Below, piece by piece: positions 1 to 7,204 of a stretch of DNA of 51,572 nucleotides. The notes below the pieces were generated by a model, which did no database searches, was not told the DNA's origin, and saw only the letters and a program-made list of their open reading frames with translations. Within the stretch, counting starts at the first letter, position 1; each line of letters starts with the position of its first letter. The translations under genes and the position numbers were made by a program. Origin of the DNA: Acidobacteriota bacterium (GTDB taxonomy: Bacteria; Acidobacteriota; Terriglobia; Terriglobales; Acidobacteriaceae); the NCBI GenBank assembly GCA_021800255.1, contig JAJYZC010000016.1, forward strand, positions 1 through 51,572. The letters are read 5' to 3'.

Positions 1-67
1 TCACGTCACAGGCGCCGTCCAGCAGCGAGTATTCCGTATGCAAGTGCAGATGCGTAAATTCAGACAT
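1..67 (-). CDS. dnaE: DNA polymerase III alpha subunit, N-terminus (partial)
   Basis: Read on the minus strand from the ATG at 67-65, the first 22 codons give MSEFTHLHLHTEYSLLDGAC and then DV. This is the start of the PHP domain of bacterial replicative polymerase alpha subunits, with the HLHLHTEYSLLDG signature. The gene runs off the left edge, so only the first motif is visible. It is a core host gene and marks the chromosomal side of the island boundary. The reading is short but the motif is highly specific. Confidence 0.9.
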   Translation of the reverse strand, partial: MSEFTHLHLHTEYSLLDGACDV

Positions 68-319
68 GGCTCTAGTTCAATTTTAGTGTCGATTGAATTC
101 CGCGCTCACCATGAATCCGGCGCGCTGCACGCCAGGGTGAGGAAAACCGAGCCTAAATTCGCCTCGGCGAAGCAACCGCCTCATTCCACCCGAAGCCCTG
201 TCATCCCGGGCAGCCAGACGCGAATTCCCAAACGGCCGCGGCTGTCGCCTCGCACCGCCCCCGGCGGCTGACGCTCAATGCGCGCAGGCACGCGAAATAA
301 ACATAAGTCTTTTATCTTG

Positions 320-368
<49 letters not shown>

Positions 369-387
369 GGGTCAGACCACTTTTTGA

Positions 388-538
388 AATTCGTTGAATT
401 TGGCTGTCCGCAACTAATTGATATGGAAAGCGTTGCGGACGAAGCGCATGGAGGTATTGATCTTTGAGGCATCTGGATGCTCTGGTTGCCACAAATTTGT
501 CTCCAGCCACAGAAATCTCTAGTCGATAATTCGTTGAA
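388..538 (+). repeat. Candidate integrase arm-site repeats next to attL
   Basis: An 11-bp motif AATTCGTTGAA occurs at 388-398 and again at 528-538 in the same orientation, just inside the left attachment core. Between them, at 486-502, lies TTGCCACAAATTTGTCT, which recurs at 26031-26047 near the other end. Short repeats flanking a core are typical of arm-type integrase or excisionase binding sites; that role is inferred. The rest of 369-674 has no supported gene. Confidence 0.45.
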
Positions 539-674
539 ATTGATACATGCCTACATACCTGAGTTGCACAAACATGTTAATCATCAATGTGTAATGATAC
601 TTTGCCATTTTTCGGCAAGCCCCTTGCCTATTGCCTTCAGTCGCGCATGAATTTCGCATACTGCAAAAGCAATA

Positions 675-1010
675 CTAAACCCACATCACTTTGTTATCGC
701 GAATAAAAAAATGACTCTGACAAGGCTCATCTCGCAGCCAGACGGAGGGATTGAGCGTGGCTTTGCCATTCTTGATGGCGAGAGACCAGTTCGGCCCTTG
801 GCTCTTCACGAGATTCAGATCGATTCTCCTGCCGCAGTTGCAGGGGCAATTGAACACGGCCCGGCGGTCGAAACCTGCCCGGCGAACAACGTAGAAGTTC
901 GATGCAAGTCTTGCCGGAACGTCCGTCATCGATTCGACGATGATGACTCTCTTAATGTCTGGCCGTTTCTGAAGACACTGCCACCAGCGACGAAGCGCTT
1001 TTAGGATCAT
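675..1010 (-). CDS. DUF6527 family protein of a bacterial Ubl operon
   Basis: A 111-residue protein and the last gene of the ubiquitin-like operon. Visible marks are a cysteine cluster CPCNCG, a central W, a C-x2-HFF element near the C-terminus and a terminal MWV. Together these match my recollection of the DUF6527 family, found beside ThiF/JAB/E2/multiubiquitin genes. The cysteines suggest metal binding; no biochemical role can be read from the sequence. The ATG at 1010-1008 overlaps the TGA of the JAB-E1 gene (ATGA) and has a GGAGGGAAG ribosome site. A GTG at 1022 would add four residues but lies within that site. The overlap implies translational coupling, so this is a genuine operon member. 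Confidence 0.75.
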   Translation of the reverse strand: MILKALRRWWQCLQKRPDIKRVIIVESMTDVPARLASNFYVVRRAGFDRRAVFNCPCNCGRRIDLNLVKSQGPNWSLAIKNGKATLNPSVWLRDEPCQSHFFIRDNKVMWV

Positions 1011-2398
1011 TCTTCCCTCCACGTTAAGCCAAGAAATCGAGCCTGATCGCCTCGACCTATTCTGGTTGCATCAGTACAAATACACCCAGGCTGCTGAATC
1101 GCTCCGGGCTTCCTGATTGCGCTTTCGTCAAAACGTATCAAGAGTTCCCCAGCCTGATAATCCTCTCCCTTAAACCCAGTCAGACGGTTGAGAAACTCAC
1201 CAATCGCCAGGGCGGCAGTTGCGGTAGTGAAGGCAATTACAGCCGGCTCGGCATCTGGTAACTCCGGGATGTACCCTTCGCGGCGACGCTTGTCCGCCTC
1301 CTCGGGTGCCAACTCCTGCAACTGCTCTGCGGCTACACCTTCTGGGGTAACCTGGCGACGGCAGAGCAGACATGGTTGCCCTGGAATCAAAGTGGTCACG
1401 CGTCCAGGGATGGAGCGGATGACACCGTCCTTCGAATCAATTTTGATCCCAATGTCAAAAATAGGGACACTATATTCAATACTGAAGAGGCTCAAAAGAG
1501 ACCTGCCCCACTGATCGTCAGTGCAGCCGAAAATGATGTCACAGTCACGAAATTTCTTCATCTCAGATTGGTACGTAACTGGCCGTTTGATCAAATCAAC
1601 GCGGGTTCCAAAGCCGAGATGGCGAGCAAGGCGTCCCATAAGAACTGCTTTTGAGATCCCCACATCATCAGTCTGTGAACCATAGACGCGACTAACGTTT
1701 GAGCGTTCAAGAGATTGGCCGTCCGCAACAATGAGATGACCTACACCCAGCCGAATGAGTTGTTCAGTAACCGAGGAACCTGTCCCTCCGGTCCCAACAA
1801 CCCCCACTGTAAGACTTTTAAGGAGAGGTTGTAGGTCCGGGCCAAACGCTCTTACCGCACGGTCGTGGAAGCTCGTATCTACCGAGCCATAGAGGCCACC
1901 CCTTGGGATGAAACGGATTCTCCGGCCAACGATACGGATGACATCAATGGGGTAAGTTTCGCCACCGTCCAGCCAGACTCGGCCCTGCATCATCTTCGGC
2001 TCACTGACAATCAGGCTGGCATGTAGCGCGTCTTTGGTCGAAATGCGGTTGTATGCGGTGCGAAATAGCCCCGGTTCCTCTCGATCATCTTGCTCGGAGT
2101 GATTGGGAACCCCTTTTGGATGTGAATGAACCAACACAAAGCACGTTTGTTCGCGATCGGCCTTTTTCATCACGGGCAAGAACGAACTTGCGGGGATACT
2201 CAGGTTGTGATCGCTTTGCGATAACAGATCTGAGTCCGGCACGCAAATGACCTGCCGAACGAGTAAGCGAGCTTCCGTGGCGGTACGGGACAGGCCGCAC
2301 AATAGATATGCGGCCCGCTCCCGATCATGCCCTTCGCCGAACAGATGTTCCGTGAGTTGGGCATACTGGGTCTCCAAGAATGTGAGAGTATGACGCAT
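1007..2398 (-). CDS. JAB deubiquitinase-like / E1 (ThiF) fusion protein
   Basis: A 463-residue two-domain protein. Residues about 1-150 form a JAB/JAMM metalloprotease with the complete zinc motif H91-S-H93-x7-S101-x2-D104. Residues about 170-440 form a ThiF/E1 adenylating domain, with the nucleotide loop GTGGTGSS (202-209), an acidic strand end at D226, an R-x-N-V-S-R element (232-237), CTDDQWGR (292-299) and paired cysteines C343/C346 and C439/C441 that could hold zinc. By family knowledge the E1 part activates a ubiquitin-like C-terminus with ATP, and the JAB part trims precursors or removes conjugates. It starts at ATG 2398, sharing one base with the E2 stop (TAATG). Fusion of protease and activating enzyme is known in predicted bacterial Ub systems. 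Confidence 0.88.
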   Translation of the reverse strand: MRHTLTFLETQYAQLTEHLFGEGHDRERAAYLLCGLSRTATEARLLVRQVICVPDSDLLSQSDHNLSIPASSFLPVMKKADREQTCFVLVHSHPKGVPNHSEQDDREEPGLFRTAYNRISTKDALHASLIVSEPKMMQGRVWLDGGETYPIDVIRIVGRRIRFIPRGGLYGSVDTSFHDRAVRAFGPDLQPLLKSLTVGVVGTGGTGSSVTEQLIRLGVGHLIVADGQSLERSNVSRVYGSQTDDVGISKAVLMGRLARHLGFGTRVDLIKRPVTYQSEMKKFRDCDIIFGCTDDQWGRSLLSLFSIEYSVPIFDIGIKIDSKDGVIRSIPGRVTTLIPGQPCLLCRRQVTPEGVAAEQLQELAPEEADKRRREGYIPELPDAEPAVIAFTTATAALAIGEFLNRLTGFKGEDYQAGELLIRFDESAIRKPGAIQQPGCICTDATRIGRGDQARFLGLTWREE

Positions 2399-2802
2399 TA
2401 GATACCTTTCTGCAATTCTCGGCGTATGGTTCCAAGAAAAGTCTTGAGGTTGTCGGTTCCAGGGCGCCAGGAGCTAACATCCGGGTGACGGGACCAGCGT
2501 TGCCATTGGCGGCCCTGAAACTGCACATCGAGAACATCGGCAGCCTTCGGGTATGCCCCATTTGCAAGCCTGACGTGCGGAAATGTCCAGAACATGTCAG
2601 GGCAGGCCAGCGGAAAATTGAGCGGCAACCGCAGCAAGAGATCCGTCGTCTGTAGGTTGTATCCTGTGGGCAAAGGAAAATTGCGAATCGCCACGCAAAT
2701 GAACCCCTCCTCTCGCTGCACATCAAAGACATGGCCTTTGTCTTTAAGGTGCTTCACATCCTCTTCTGCAAGCAATTCCTCAAGAGTGTCTGCTGCGGTC
2801 AT
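2398..2802 (-). CDS. E2-like (UBC fold, Prok-E2_E type) protein
   Basis: A 134-residue protein placed between the ubiquitin-like and E1 genes. The stretch LRLPLNFPLACPDMFW (57-72) resembles the proline-rich strand of E2 enzymes. The C-terminal W-x-R-H and WRPG elements (103-115) followed by a long helix resemble the Prok-E2_E family. Only two cysteines exist, C36 and C67, and both lie before the position where the catalytic cysteine normally follows the HPN region. It may therefore use another residue or be non-catalytic. Its ATG at 2802 overlaps the Ubl stop as ATGA, so the two are coupled. The family assignment rests on context plus motifs. Confidence 0.75.
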   Translation of the reverse strand: MTAADTLEELLAEEDVKHLKDKGHVFDVQREEGFICVAIRNFPLPTGYNLQTTDLLLRLPLNFPLACPDMFWTFPHVRLANGAYPKAADVLDVQFQGRQWQRWSRHPDVSSWRPGTDNLKTFLGTIRRELQKGI

Positions 2803-3266
2803 AGGGACACCCCCGGGGTCACTTGTCCAAGACTGGAATAAAACTTCTCGTCCTTCCGAACACGAATGGTAGTGGTGTTGTTGGGGATTGGCTGATCCTC
2901 TTCTGGGCCGCTGGTTTCGCGGTAAAGGATGTAGTTGTCCGGAACCTCGCCGAGCACATAGAGTGCGGCACCGGTTGTTTCCTTCGGAGACTCGACACGC
3001 TTGCGATCAATGATGATTTCGACTTTTTTCCCATTCGGTTCGGAATAGAATTTCTCACCTTCGTGCAAGTGAATCTCCGAATCGTCCAAGGGAACTGGAG
3101 GGTCTTCGCGCTCGCTCTCCGGCTTTTCGCGATAGAGCGTGTGCTCTGGTTGAACACCACCAAGCGCGTATAACGCCTTGCCTGTCGTGGGTGTTGGGGA
3201 TACGTGATGCATTGCATCAATTGTGATCGTGACTTCCTTGCGGTTTTCGTTTACTTGGTCTGCCAT
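2799..3266 (-). CDS. Tandem ubiquitin-like (multiubiquitin) protein
   Basis: A 155-residue protein built of two similar ubiquitin-like units, about 11-74 and 81-143. Each runs K-x-V-x-I-x-I-D, then TTG-x-ALY-x-LG, then a L-YRE segment, an acidic loop with P-x-P or P-I-P, an I-x-(H/R)-x strand and a closing E-KFYS. This is the layout of the Multi_ubiq family. The tail is VTPGVSL: Gly152 could be the mature C-terminus after removal of VSL, since no Gly-Gly is encoded in this frame. The start ATG at 3266 has a GAGGAG site nine bases upstream. It is the first gene of the four-gene operon and the presumed modifier. Confidence 0.88.
   Translation of the reverse strand: MADQVNENRKEVTITIDAMHHVSPTPTTGKALYALGGVQPEHTLYREKPESEREDPPVPLDDSEIHLHEGEKFYSEPNGKKVEIIIDRKRVESPKETTGAALYVLGEVPDNYILYRETSGPEEDQPIPNNTTTIRVRKDEKFYSSLGQVTPGVSL
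2811..2817 (-). other. -1 slippery heptamer at the end of the Ubl gene
   Basis: On the minus strand the bases C CCG GGG fit the X XXY YYZ pattern in the Ubl frame. A one-base backward slip would give Thr-Pro-Gly-Gly-Val-Pro and continue straight into the ATG and frame of the E2 gene. No experiment supports slippage; a chance GC run or a sequencing length error is possible. Confidence 0.4.
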
Positions 3267-3284
3267 TTTGAAACTCTCCTCAAT

Positions 3285-3309
3285 CCATCGCCTGTTTCTA
3301 TTGCGATGG
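3285..3309 (-). promoter_or_regulatory. Leader hairpin just upstream of the Ubl gene
   Basis: A perfect 7-bp inverted repeat, CCATCGC at 3285-3291 and GCGATGG at 3303-3309 with an 11-base loop, sits directly before the ribosome site of the Ubl gene. In RNA it would form a hairpin that could modulate translation, or in DNA it could be a protein-binding site. The function is inferred only. Confidence 0.5.
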
Positions 3310-3349
3310 CTGTTAATATTTGTTGCTAGTCGGAGAACGCCGCCCTATG

Positions 3350-3419
3350 CCGCCGAGACTCTCCAACCCCGTGGTCCTTATCGAAGCTAGGCTTGCGACC
3401 TGACCAGATACTCGGCGGC
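3350..3419 (-). ncRNA. Folded leader element between immA and the Ubl operon
   Basis: A perfect 9-bp outer stem, GCCGCCGAG at 3350-3358 with CTCGGCGGC at 3411-3419, encloses a second pairing GGTC/GACC and an apical hairpin AAGC-TAG-GCTT. The total is about 70 nt with three stacked helices. No U-tract follows on either strand, so it is not a plain terminator. It lies in the 247-bp gap before the Ubl gene and could be a leader structure or a small RNA; the strand is assumed from the operon direction. The closed acceptor-like stem recalls a tRNA, but no usable T or D arm is present. Confidence 0.5.
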
Positions 3420-3481
3420 GTCAAATAGATTCTGTCTTTCTGTGTTCCTCTTATTTCTCCTTTCCTTTATCTGTATTGTCT

Positions 3482-3496
3482 GCATACGATGCGTAC
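3482..3496 (+). promoter_or_regulatory. Candidate operator copy 2 (GCATAC-n2-TGCGTAC)
   Basis: GCATAC-GA-TGCGTAC lies upstream of the Ubl leader. The same two blocks, separated by three bases instead of two, occur at 4577-4592 before the XRE gene. A shared rare motif at both transcription-start regions suggests one regulator, most simply the XRE protein. This is inferred from sequence similarity alone. Confidence 0.45.
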
Positions 3497-3513
3497 TGTT
3501 TGAGCAAAAAAAA

Positions 3514-4215
3514 TCACAATAACCACTGCTGTTGAGTGTCTGCCCCGAACAGTTGCTTAATCCTTATCTTGGCAACCAGTGGATTGACGTTGAAGACCTC
3601 GGCCAAGGCTCGTGCCGCCTCTTCAATGCGGTCATGATCGAAGTGTGGAAATCCTGCAGGCCCCTTCAACATGAACTCGCCCAAGGACTCGGTGACAAGA
3701 GCAGAGGGCATTAGCAACCCACCAATGGCACGGTTCGCTTGGAATTCCCACCAGTTTCCTGCATACTGCACCCGAGAATTTCCGAGAACTTCATCTCTGC
3801 AAAGAACCTTTGGTTTGTCCGGCTCACTGAAGTCTCCAAACAGTTTCTGCGTTGGTGTCGCCAAAGCAAACAGATGTGCATGGAGTAGACAATGACCGCC
3901 TTCGTGTGCAAGAGTCGTGCGTATCCGGCGCTCTGCAACAGTACTTGAATCGTCGTCGAGCGCTTTGGCCACGACAACCTCTCTTACGCCCTTTTGGCCA
4001 AACCGGGTAAGCCCCAGTACTCCATCTGGCAAATCTTCATATGTCGGAACTACGCCGAAGCGCTTTTCGATGAAGCGGTCAATTCTAACGGCTTCTGGAC
4101 GTGTTGGTAGCAAACCGACTTCTCGAAGGGCTTCGGTACAGATGGTCTCTATTTCCCGGTCTTCGTAGAAAGGCCGCTCAAGGAATGGCCCGGTTGTGGA
4201 TCGAAAGTTCTTCAT
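3514..4215 (-). CDS. ImmA/IrrE-type zinc metallopeptidase
   Basis: A 233-residue protein with the zinc-protease helix H104-E-G-G-H108 in TLAHEGGHCLLH. A downstream WWEFQANRAIGGLLMP helix supplies the likely third ligand, as in ImmA/IrrE peptidases. By family knowledge such enzymes cleave a partner XRE repressor and relieve repression on a damage or phage cue. Its ATG overlaps the TGA of the XRE gene (ATGA), so the two are coupled and probably functional partners. The pair sits directly upstream of the ubiquitin-like operon, like the CapH/CapP regulator pair described for some CBASS loci. That parallel is an analogy, not proof. Confidence 0.85.
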   Translation of the reverse strand: MKNFRSTTGPFLERPFYEDREIETICTEALREVGLLPTRPEAVRIDRFIEKRFGVVPTYEDLPDGVLGLTRFGQKGVREVVVAKALDDDSSTVAERRIRTTLAHEGGHCLLHAHLFALATPTQKLFGDFSEPDKPKVLCRDEVLGNSRVQYAGNWWEFQANRAIGGLLMPSALVTESLGEFMLKGPAGFPHFDHDRIEEAARALAEVFNVNPLVAKIRIKQLFGADTQQQWLL

Positions 4216-4559
4216 TGGTTCTTCTGCCTGTCGGACTTGCCTTCAGTCATTTTCAGCACGTCCTCGGGTGTAATCTCCTTATCTACAAGTTTGCGCAACG
4301 CCAGCCCAAAGGCCGGATCGCTCAGTGCAAGCCTCTTAATCTCCTCTACCGGCGGGCGTGTGTCCAAAACGCGCAGTTCTGCCTCATCCACCTTGAAGAA
4401 CACAGCCAGTTTCTTCAGCAATTCATCTGACGGATAGCGCCGACCGAACTCAATATCAGACAGATGTGCAGCTGTTACTTCACCAATTTGTTTGGCTAGC
4501 TCACGCAGAGAGAGATCGTTTGCATCTCTCAGCTTGCGAAGCTGATCGCCTAATGTCAT
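4212..4559 (-). CDS. XRE-family transcriptional regulator
   Basis: A 115-residue protein. Residues about 1-60 (from MTLGDQLRKLRDANDL through FGRRYPSDELLKKLAVFFKV) form a typical XRE/Cro helix-turn-helix. The rest is an acidic, charged tail that may be the peptidase target. The ATG at 4559 is preferred because GGTAGG lies nine bases upstream; ATGs at 4565 and 4580 are in frame. It is coupled to the ImmA-like gene through ATGA. A candidate operator lies 18 bases before the start, so autorepression, plus repression of the ubiquitin-like operon, is the simplest model. Confidence 0.85.
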   Translation of the reverse strand: MTLGDQLRKLRDANDLSLRELAKQIGEVTAAHLSDIEFGRRYPSDELLKKLAVFFKVDEAELRVLDTRPPVEEIKRLALSDPAFGLALRKLVDKEITPEDVLKMTEGKSDRQKNQ

Positions 4560-4576
4560 TTTCATACCTACCGTCA

Positions 4577-4592
4577 GCATACACCTGCGTAC
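4577..4592 (+). promoter_or_regulatory. Candidate operator copy 1 (GCATAC-n3-TGCGTAC)
   Basis: GCATAC-ACC-TGCGTAC sits immediately upstream of the XRE start and matches the site at 3482-3496. Its place over the probable XRE promoter fits an autoregulatory operator. No clear -35/-10 pair could be defined. Bases 4593-4777 hold no supported gene. Confidence 0.45.
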
Positions 4593-4777
4593 GTTTCATG
4601 TCAAGGCCGTCAACCGGTATTCACTCTTGGGCCAAATCCTTGGGGCCACGACAGACTGTCGCCATCGCGCACCTTGAATCTGCTAGGGATGCGGCCAGAC
4701 CTCATTGCGCGGGGCATTGTTCGGAGACGCGAAACAAATAGATTCCTTGGCGACCTGGAGCCACTTCCTTGGAAGTC

Positions 4778-6412
4778 TTAGGTAGGCGCTTGCCCTATTT
4801 CTCCGTTCAGCTTGTCACATAGCCGATCCACCCAGAGCTCCCAGAAATCCTGGTTTATTGCCGAAAATGTCTCACTGAATGCCTCGCCCTGTTGCCCTTT
4901 GTTGAGGCAGAATGCTCCTTCCTGATTTGTGTGGTTTCTTTTGCTAGAAGTTCGAGCTTTGAGTCGAGGAGGGCCACCAAACCGTACATTAGGCCGCTGA
5001 GCGGCCTCTGAGAGTGCAGATTTTAGCTTGAATTCGAGGTTTTTCCCATTAGCCGAGCGGTTCGACATTGAGGCTTCGAGTACTTGTCGCTTTTCCTGGA
5101 GATTCCCCACTTCGTACTGTAAATACAGCCGTTTTACGAGTTCGACATATTCCTGCATCCGGCGCAGACAGGATGTAGGGTCGGCGTTCAGCTGTCCCAT
5201 TTCGTCCTCATATTCAAGGCGCTCTGAAAGGAGTGCCTTTTTACGCTCATTAAAAGCGTCCTTGTCGATATTGCCGTCTATGTAGATATCTGTGAGGCGA
5301 TTGAGCCGATCCTTGACGGCGGCGATCTTCAACTCAATTGATGCTACTCTGCGATCCTTGTCTGCAACTGCTTGGCGTTCCTTGTGGGAAGCGTAACGGT
5401 CTAGAACAGCTACTTCCTTTGGGTGCATTTGCAGCCCCGTAATCATTCGTTTGACCTCCTGATCCAATATCTCCTCGCGGAATATGGTCGATGGGCATTG
5501 CGAACTGTGACATCGATAATAAATGTGCCCCTTTTGCATTTCGCCCACGAGAGAGCGCCCGCAGTTCTGGCAGCATACAAGGCGTCCAAAAAGAAATTCG
5601 CGGCGTATCGGAACTGAAGCACGATTAACCTTGCCCGACATAGTGGTTTTAACCTGCTCAAACAATTCACGGCTTATCAGAGGCTTGTGACTTCCCAAGA
5701 AGCTCTGATTGGTCTTTTTAACAACCATAAGACCATAATAAAAGGGGTTTGAGAGCGCATCAGCCAGGGTAGTGGCACTTACCCTTGTTCCCCTTCTGGG
5801 CCGCAGTCCTCGTCGATTAAGTTCCGCTGCAAGACTACGAAGACTGTATTGCCCGGTCGAATACAGACGAAACGCTTCTCTGATAAGCGGACCACAGACA
5901 GGGTCAATGATCTTAGGTTTTCCAGCGCCAGCATTCAGGTAACCAATGGGAGCCGGCATGGGATAGATACCCTGCTTCAAGCGTCCGTAGAACCCTTTGA
6001 TGGTTTCCTCGCGTAAATTGCGAACGTAGTTAGAAGCAACGACAGCTTGAACATCGGCTGCAAGCCTGCCGCTGGAAGATTTGAGATCAAGAGATTCACG
6101 AGTGAAGTAGACTTCGATGCCGTCTTCCGCGAGCTGGGCCACATCAACCCAATCTCGAAGATTCCTCGCACTTCGGTCAATCTTGTGGATGATGACCCCC
6201 TGCGCTTCCCCTTTGCGCAGTCGTTTAAGCATGTCGGTAAAGATTCGTCTGCCAATCTTAGCCGCCGTTTCCCTCTCCTCAAACCACATTGAAATCGCTA
6301 GCCCTTTTTGGGCGGCATATCTTTCAATTTCTGCCTTCTGTTCTTGCAGAGAAACTCCTTGCTCACCTTGTCTCTGAGTGGAGACACGAGTATAGGCAAA
6401 ATATGTCTTCAT
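4778..6412 (-). CDS. Large serine recombinase
   Basis: A 544-residue site-specific recombinase. The N-terminal resolvase domain starts YTRVSTQRQ with the nucleophile Ser11 and R9, and contains the DRSARNLRDW motif. A central recombinase domain follows (about 150-260, YLNAGAG to FYYGLMVV). Next come a zinc ribbon (CQNCG and YRCHSSQCPS) and a long charged coiled-coil region (about 340-440). This is the architecture of phage- and transposon-borne large serine integrases. It is transcribed toward the XRE-ImmA genes but no overlap links them. Its own attachment sites, usually a 2-bp core in short inverted repeats, are not recognised here. It may be the integrase of a separate element nested in the island. 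Confidence 0.93.
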   Translation of the reverse strand: MKTYFAYTRVSTQRQGEQGVSLQEQKAEIERYAAQKGLAISMWFEERETAAKIGRRIFTDMLKRLRKGEAQGVIIHKIDRSARNLRDWVDVAQLAEDGIEVYFTRESLDLKSSSGRLAADVQAVVASNYVRNLREETIKGFYGRLKQGIYPMPAPIGYLNAGAGKPKIIDPVCGPLIREAFRLYSTGQYSLRSLAAELNRRGLRPRRGTRVSATTLADALSNPFYYGLMVVKKTNQSFLGSHKPLISRELFEQVKTTMSGKVNRASVPIRREFLFGRLVCCQNCGRSLVGEMQKGHIYYRCHSSQCPSTIFREEILDQEVKRMITGLQMHPKEVAVLDRYASHKERQAVADKDRRVASIELKIAAVKDRLNRLTDIYIDGNIDKDAFNERKKALLSERLEYEDEMGQLNADPTSCLRRMQEYVELVKRLYLQYEVGNLQEKRQVLEASMSNRSANGKNLEFKLKSALSEAAQRPNVRFGGPPRLKARTSSKRNHTNQEGAFCLNKGQQGEAFSETFSAINQDFWELWVDRLCDKLNGEIGQAPT

Positions 6413-6428
6413 TGACTATTGCGTATGA

Positions 6429-6683
6429 TTAATCTACAGGGGATGGCTTTTGTTCCTTAACAGTAAGAATTTTCGATGTGTCTGTCAAAGCCAACGAATC
6501 AAGTGTTCCCTCTGCCTCAAGGCGCACAAACATGCTCCAGACCATATCAAAATGCCGATAGAGTCTAGCTCGTGCTTCCTCAAGTTCCAGCCGTGTATAG
6601 CCGGGATTGATCGCGGCGAGAGAACGTAAATCGTCCTCCAAGTCGGAGGAGCTTTGATCTACCTGATTGTCTTCTTCTTGCAT
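6429..6683 (-). CDS. Small acidic protein upstream of the serine recombinase
   Basis: An 84-residue acidic protein (MQEEDNQVDQSSSDLEDD at the start) ending 16 bp before the recombinase start and on the same strand. The middle is helical and rich in E, R and L. I do not recognise a family. Small ORFs next to large serine recombinases sometimes encode directionality factors or accessory proteins; that is only a contextual guess. Confidence 0.55.
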   Translation of the reverse strand: MQEEDNQVDQSSSDLEDDLRSLAAINPGYTRLELEEARARLYRHFDMVWSMFVRLEAEGTLDSLALTDTSKILTVKEQKPSPVD

Positions 6684-6750
6684 TGAGATATAGCCTATAG
6701 ATCATCAGGCCATTGCGGAAGCAGGGAAACTGTCTTACGGATGTGACATC

Positions 6751-6794
6751 AATGTGTATATCTGTCGGGTCTTCATAGACTTCATTTACACATT
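6751..6794. promoter_or_regulatory. Inverted repeat in the divergent intergenic region
   Basis: AATGTGTA (6751-6758) and TACACATT (6787-6794) form an 8-bp inverted repeat with a 28-base spacer, between the divergently transcribed small gene and the XRE gene. It is a possible operator for that XRE protein. The remaining 6684-6910 shows no gene. Confidence 0.3.
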
Positions 6795-6910
6795 TCTCCC
6801 CTGCCTTATGCACAAGAAAAGCCTACATTGTCTCACGAGCGCGACACTTTCCCTCCTTTTCCATATTGCATTTGCTTGGCACACTGCAATCAAGAAAGGG
6901 GGACATACCC

Positions 6911-7204
6911 GTGTCCGAAGTTAAAAACAAATATCCAAATCATCTCGTGCGTTACCGCAAGCGTATGAGATTCTCACAGGAACACGCCGCACACCTTCTC
7001 AGTAAAGAAAGCCGCGCCACGCTATCTCGCCTTGAACTTGGCGAGCGGTTGCCGACCTTCCTTACAGCGCTCAAGTTGGGAGCTATATACCGGGTGCCGG
7101 TTGAGTTCCTGTATAGAGACCAATACTTGAAAGTACGGAGCGAAGTCCGTCGGCAAGAAGAAGTTGTCGCTGGAGGAACGCAAGGAGAACTTCCACTGCC
7201 ATGA
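6911..7204 (+). CDS. XRE-family regulator of the mobile module
   Basis: A 97-residue helix-turn-helix protein with SQEHAAHLL, RATLSRLELGERLPTF and VEFLYRD segments, typical of XRE/Cro repressors. The GTG at 6911 is chosen because AAGGGGG lies eight bases upstream and the helix-turn-helix follows with a normal short lead. An ATG at 6866 would add 15 residues without a ribosome site. It is the first gene of a tightly packed plus-strand series, overlaps the next gene by ATGA, and is the likely controller of that series. Confidence 0.8.
   Translation: MSEVKNKYPNHLVRYRKRMRFSQEHAAHLLSKESRATLSRLELGERLPTFLTALKLGAIYRVPVEFLYRDQYLKVRSEVRRQEEVVAGGTQGELPLP

Noticed and set aside
2799-3266. Ubl gene as a ThiS/MoaD sulfur carrier
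   Set aside because: The protein has two repeats of ubiquitin-like layout, no terminal Gly-Gly in frame, and no thiamine or molybdopterin genes nearby. The E2 and JAB neighbours favour conjugation.
3350-3419. tRNA-like reading of the folded leader
   Set aside because: The closing stem resembles an acceptor stem, but no GTTC T arm, D arm or 7-base anticodon loop can be fitted.
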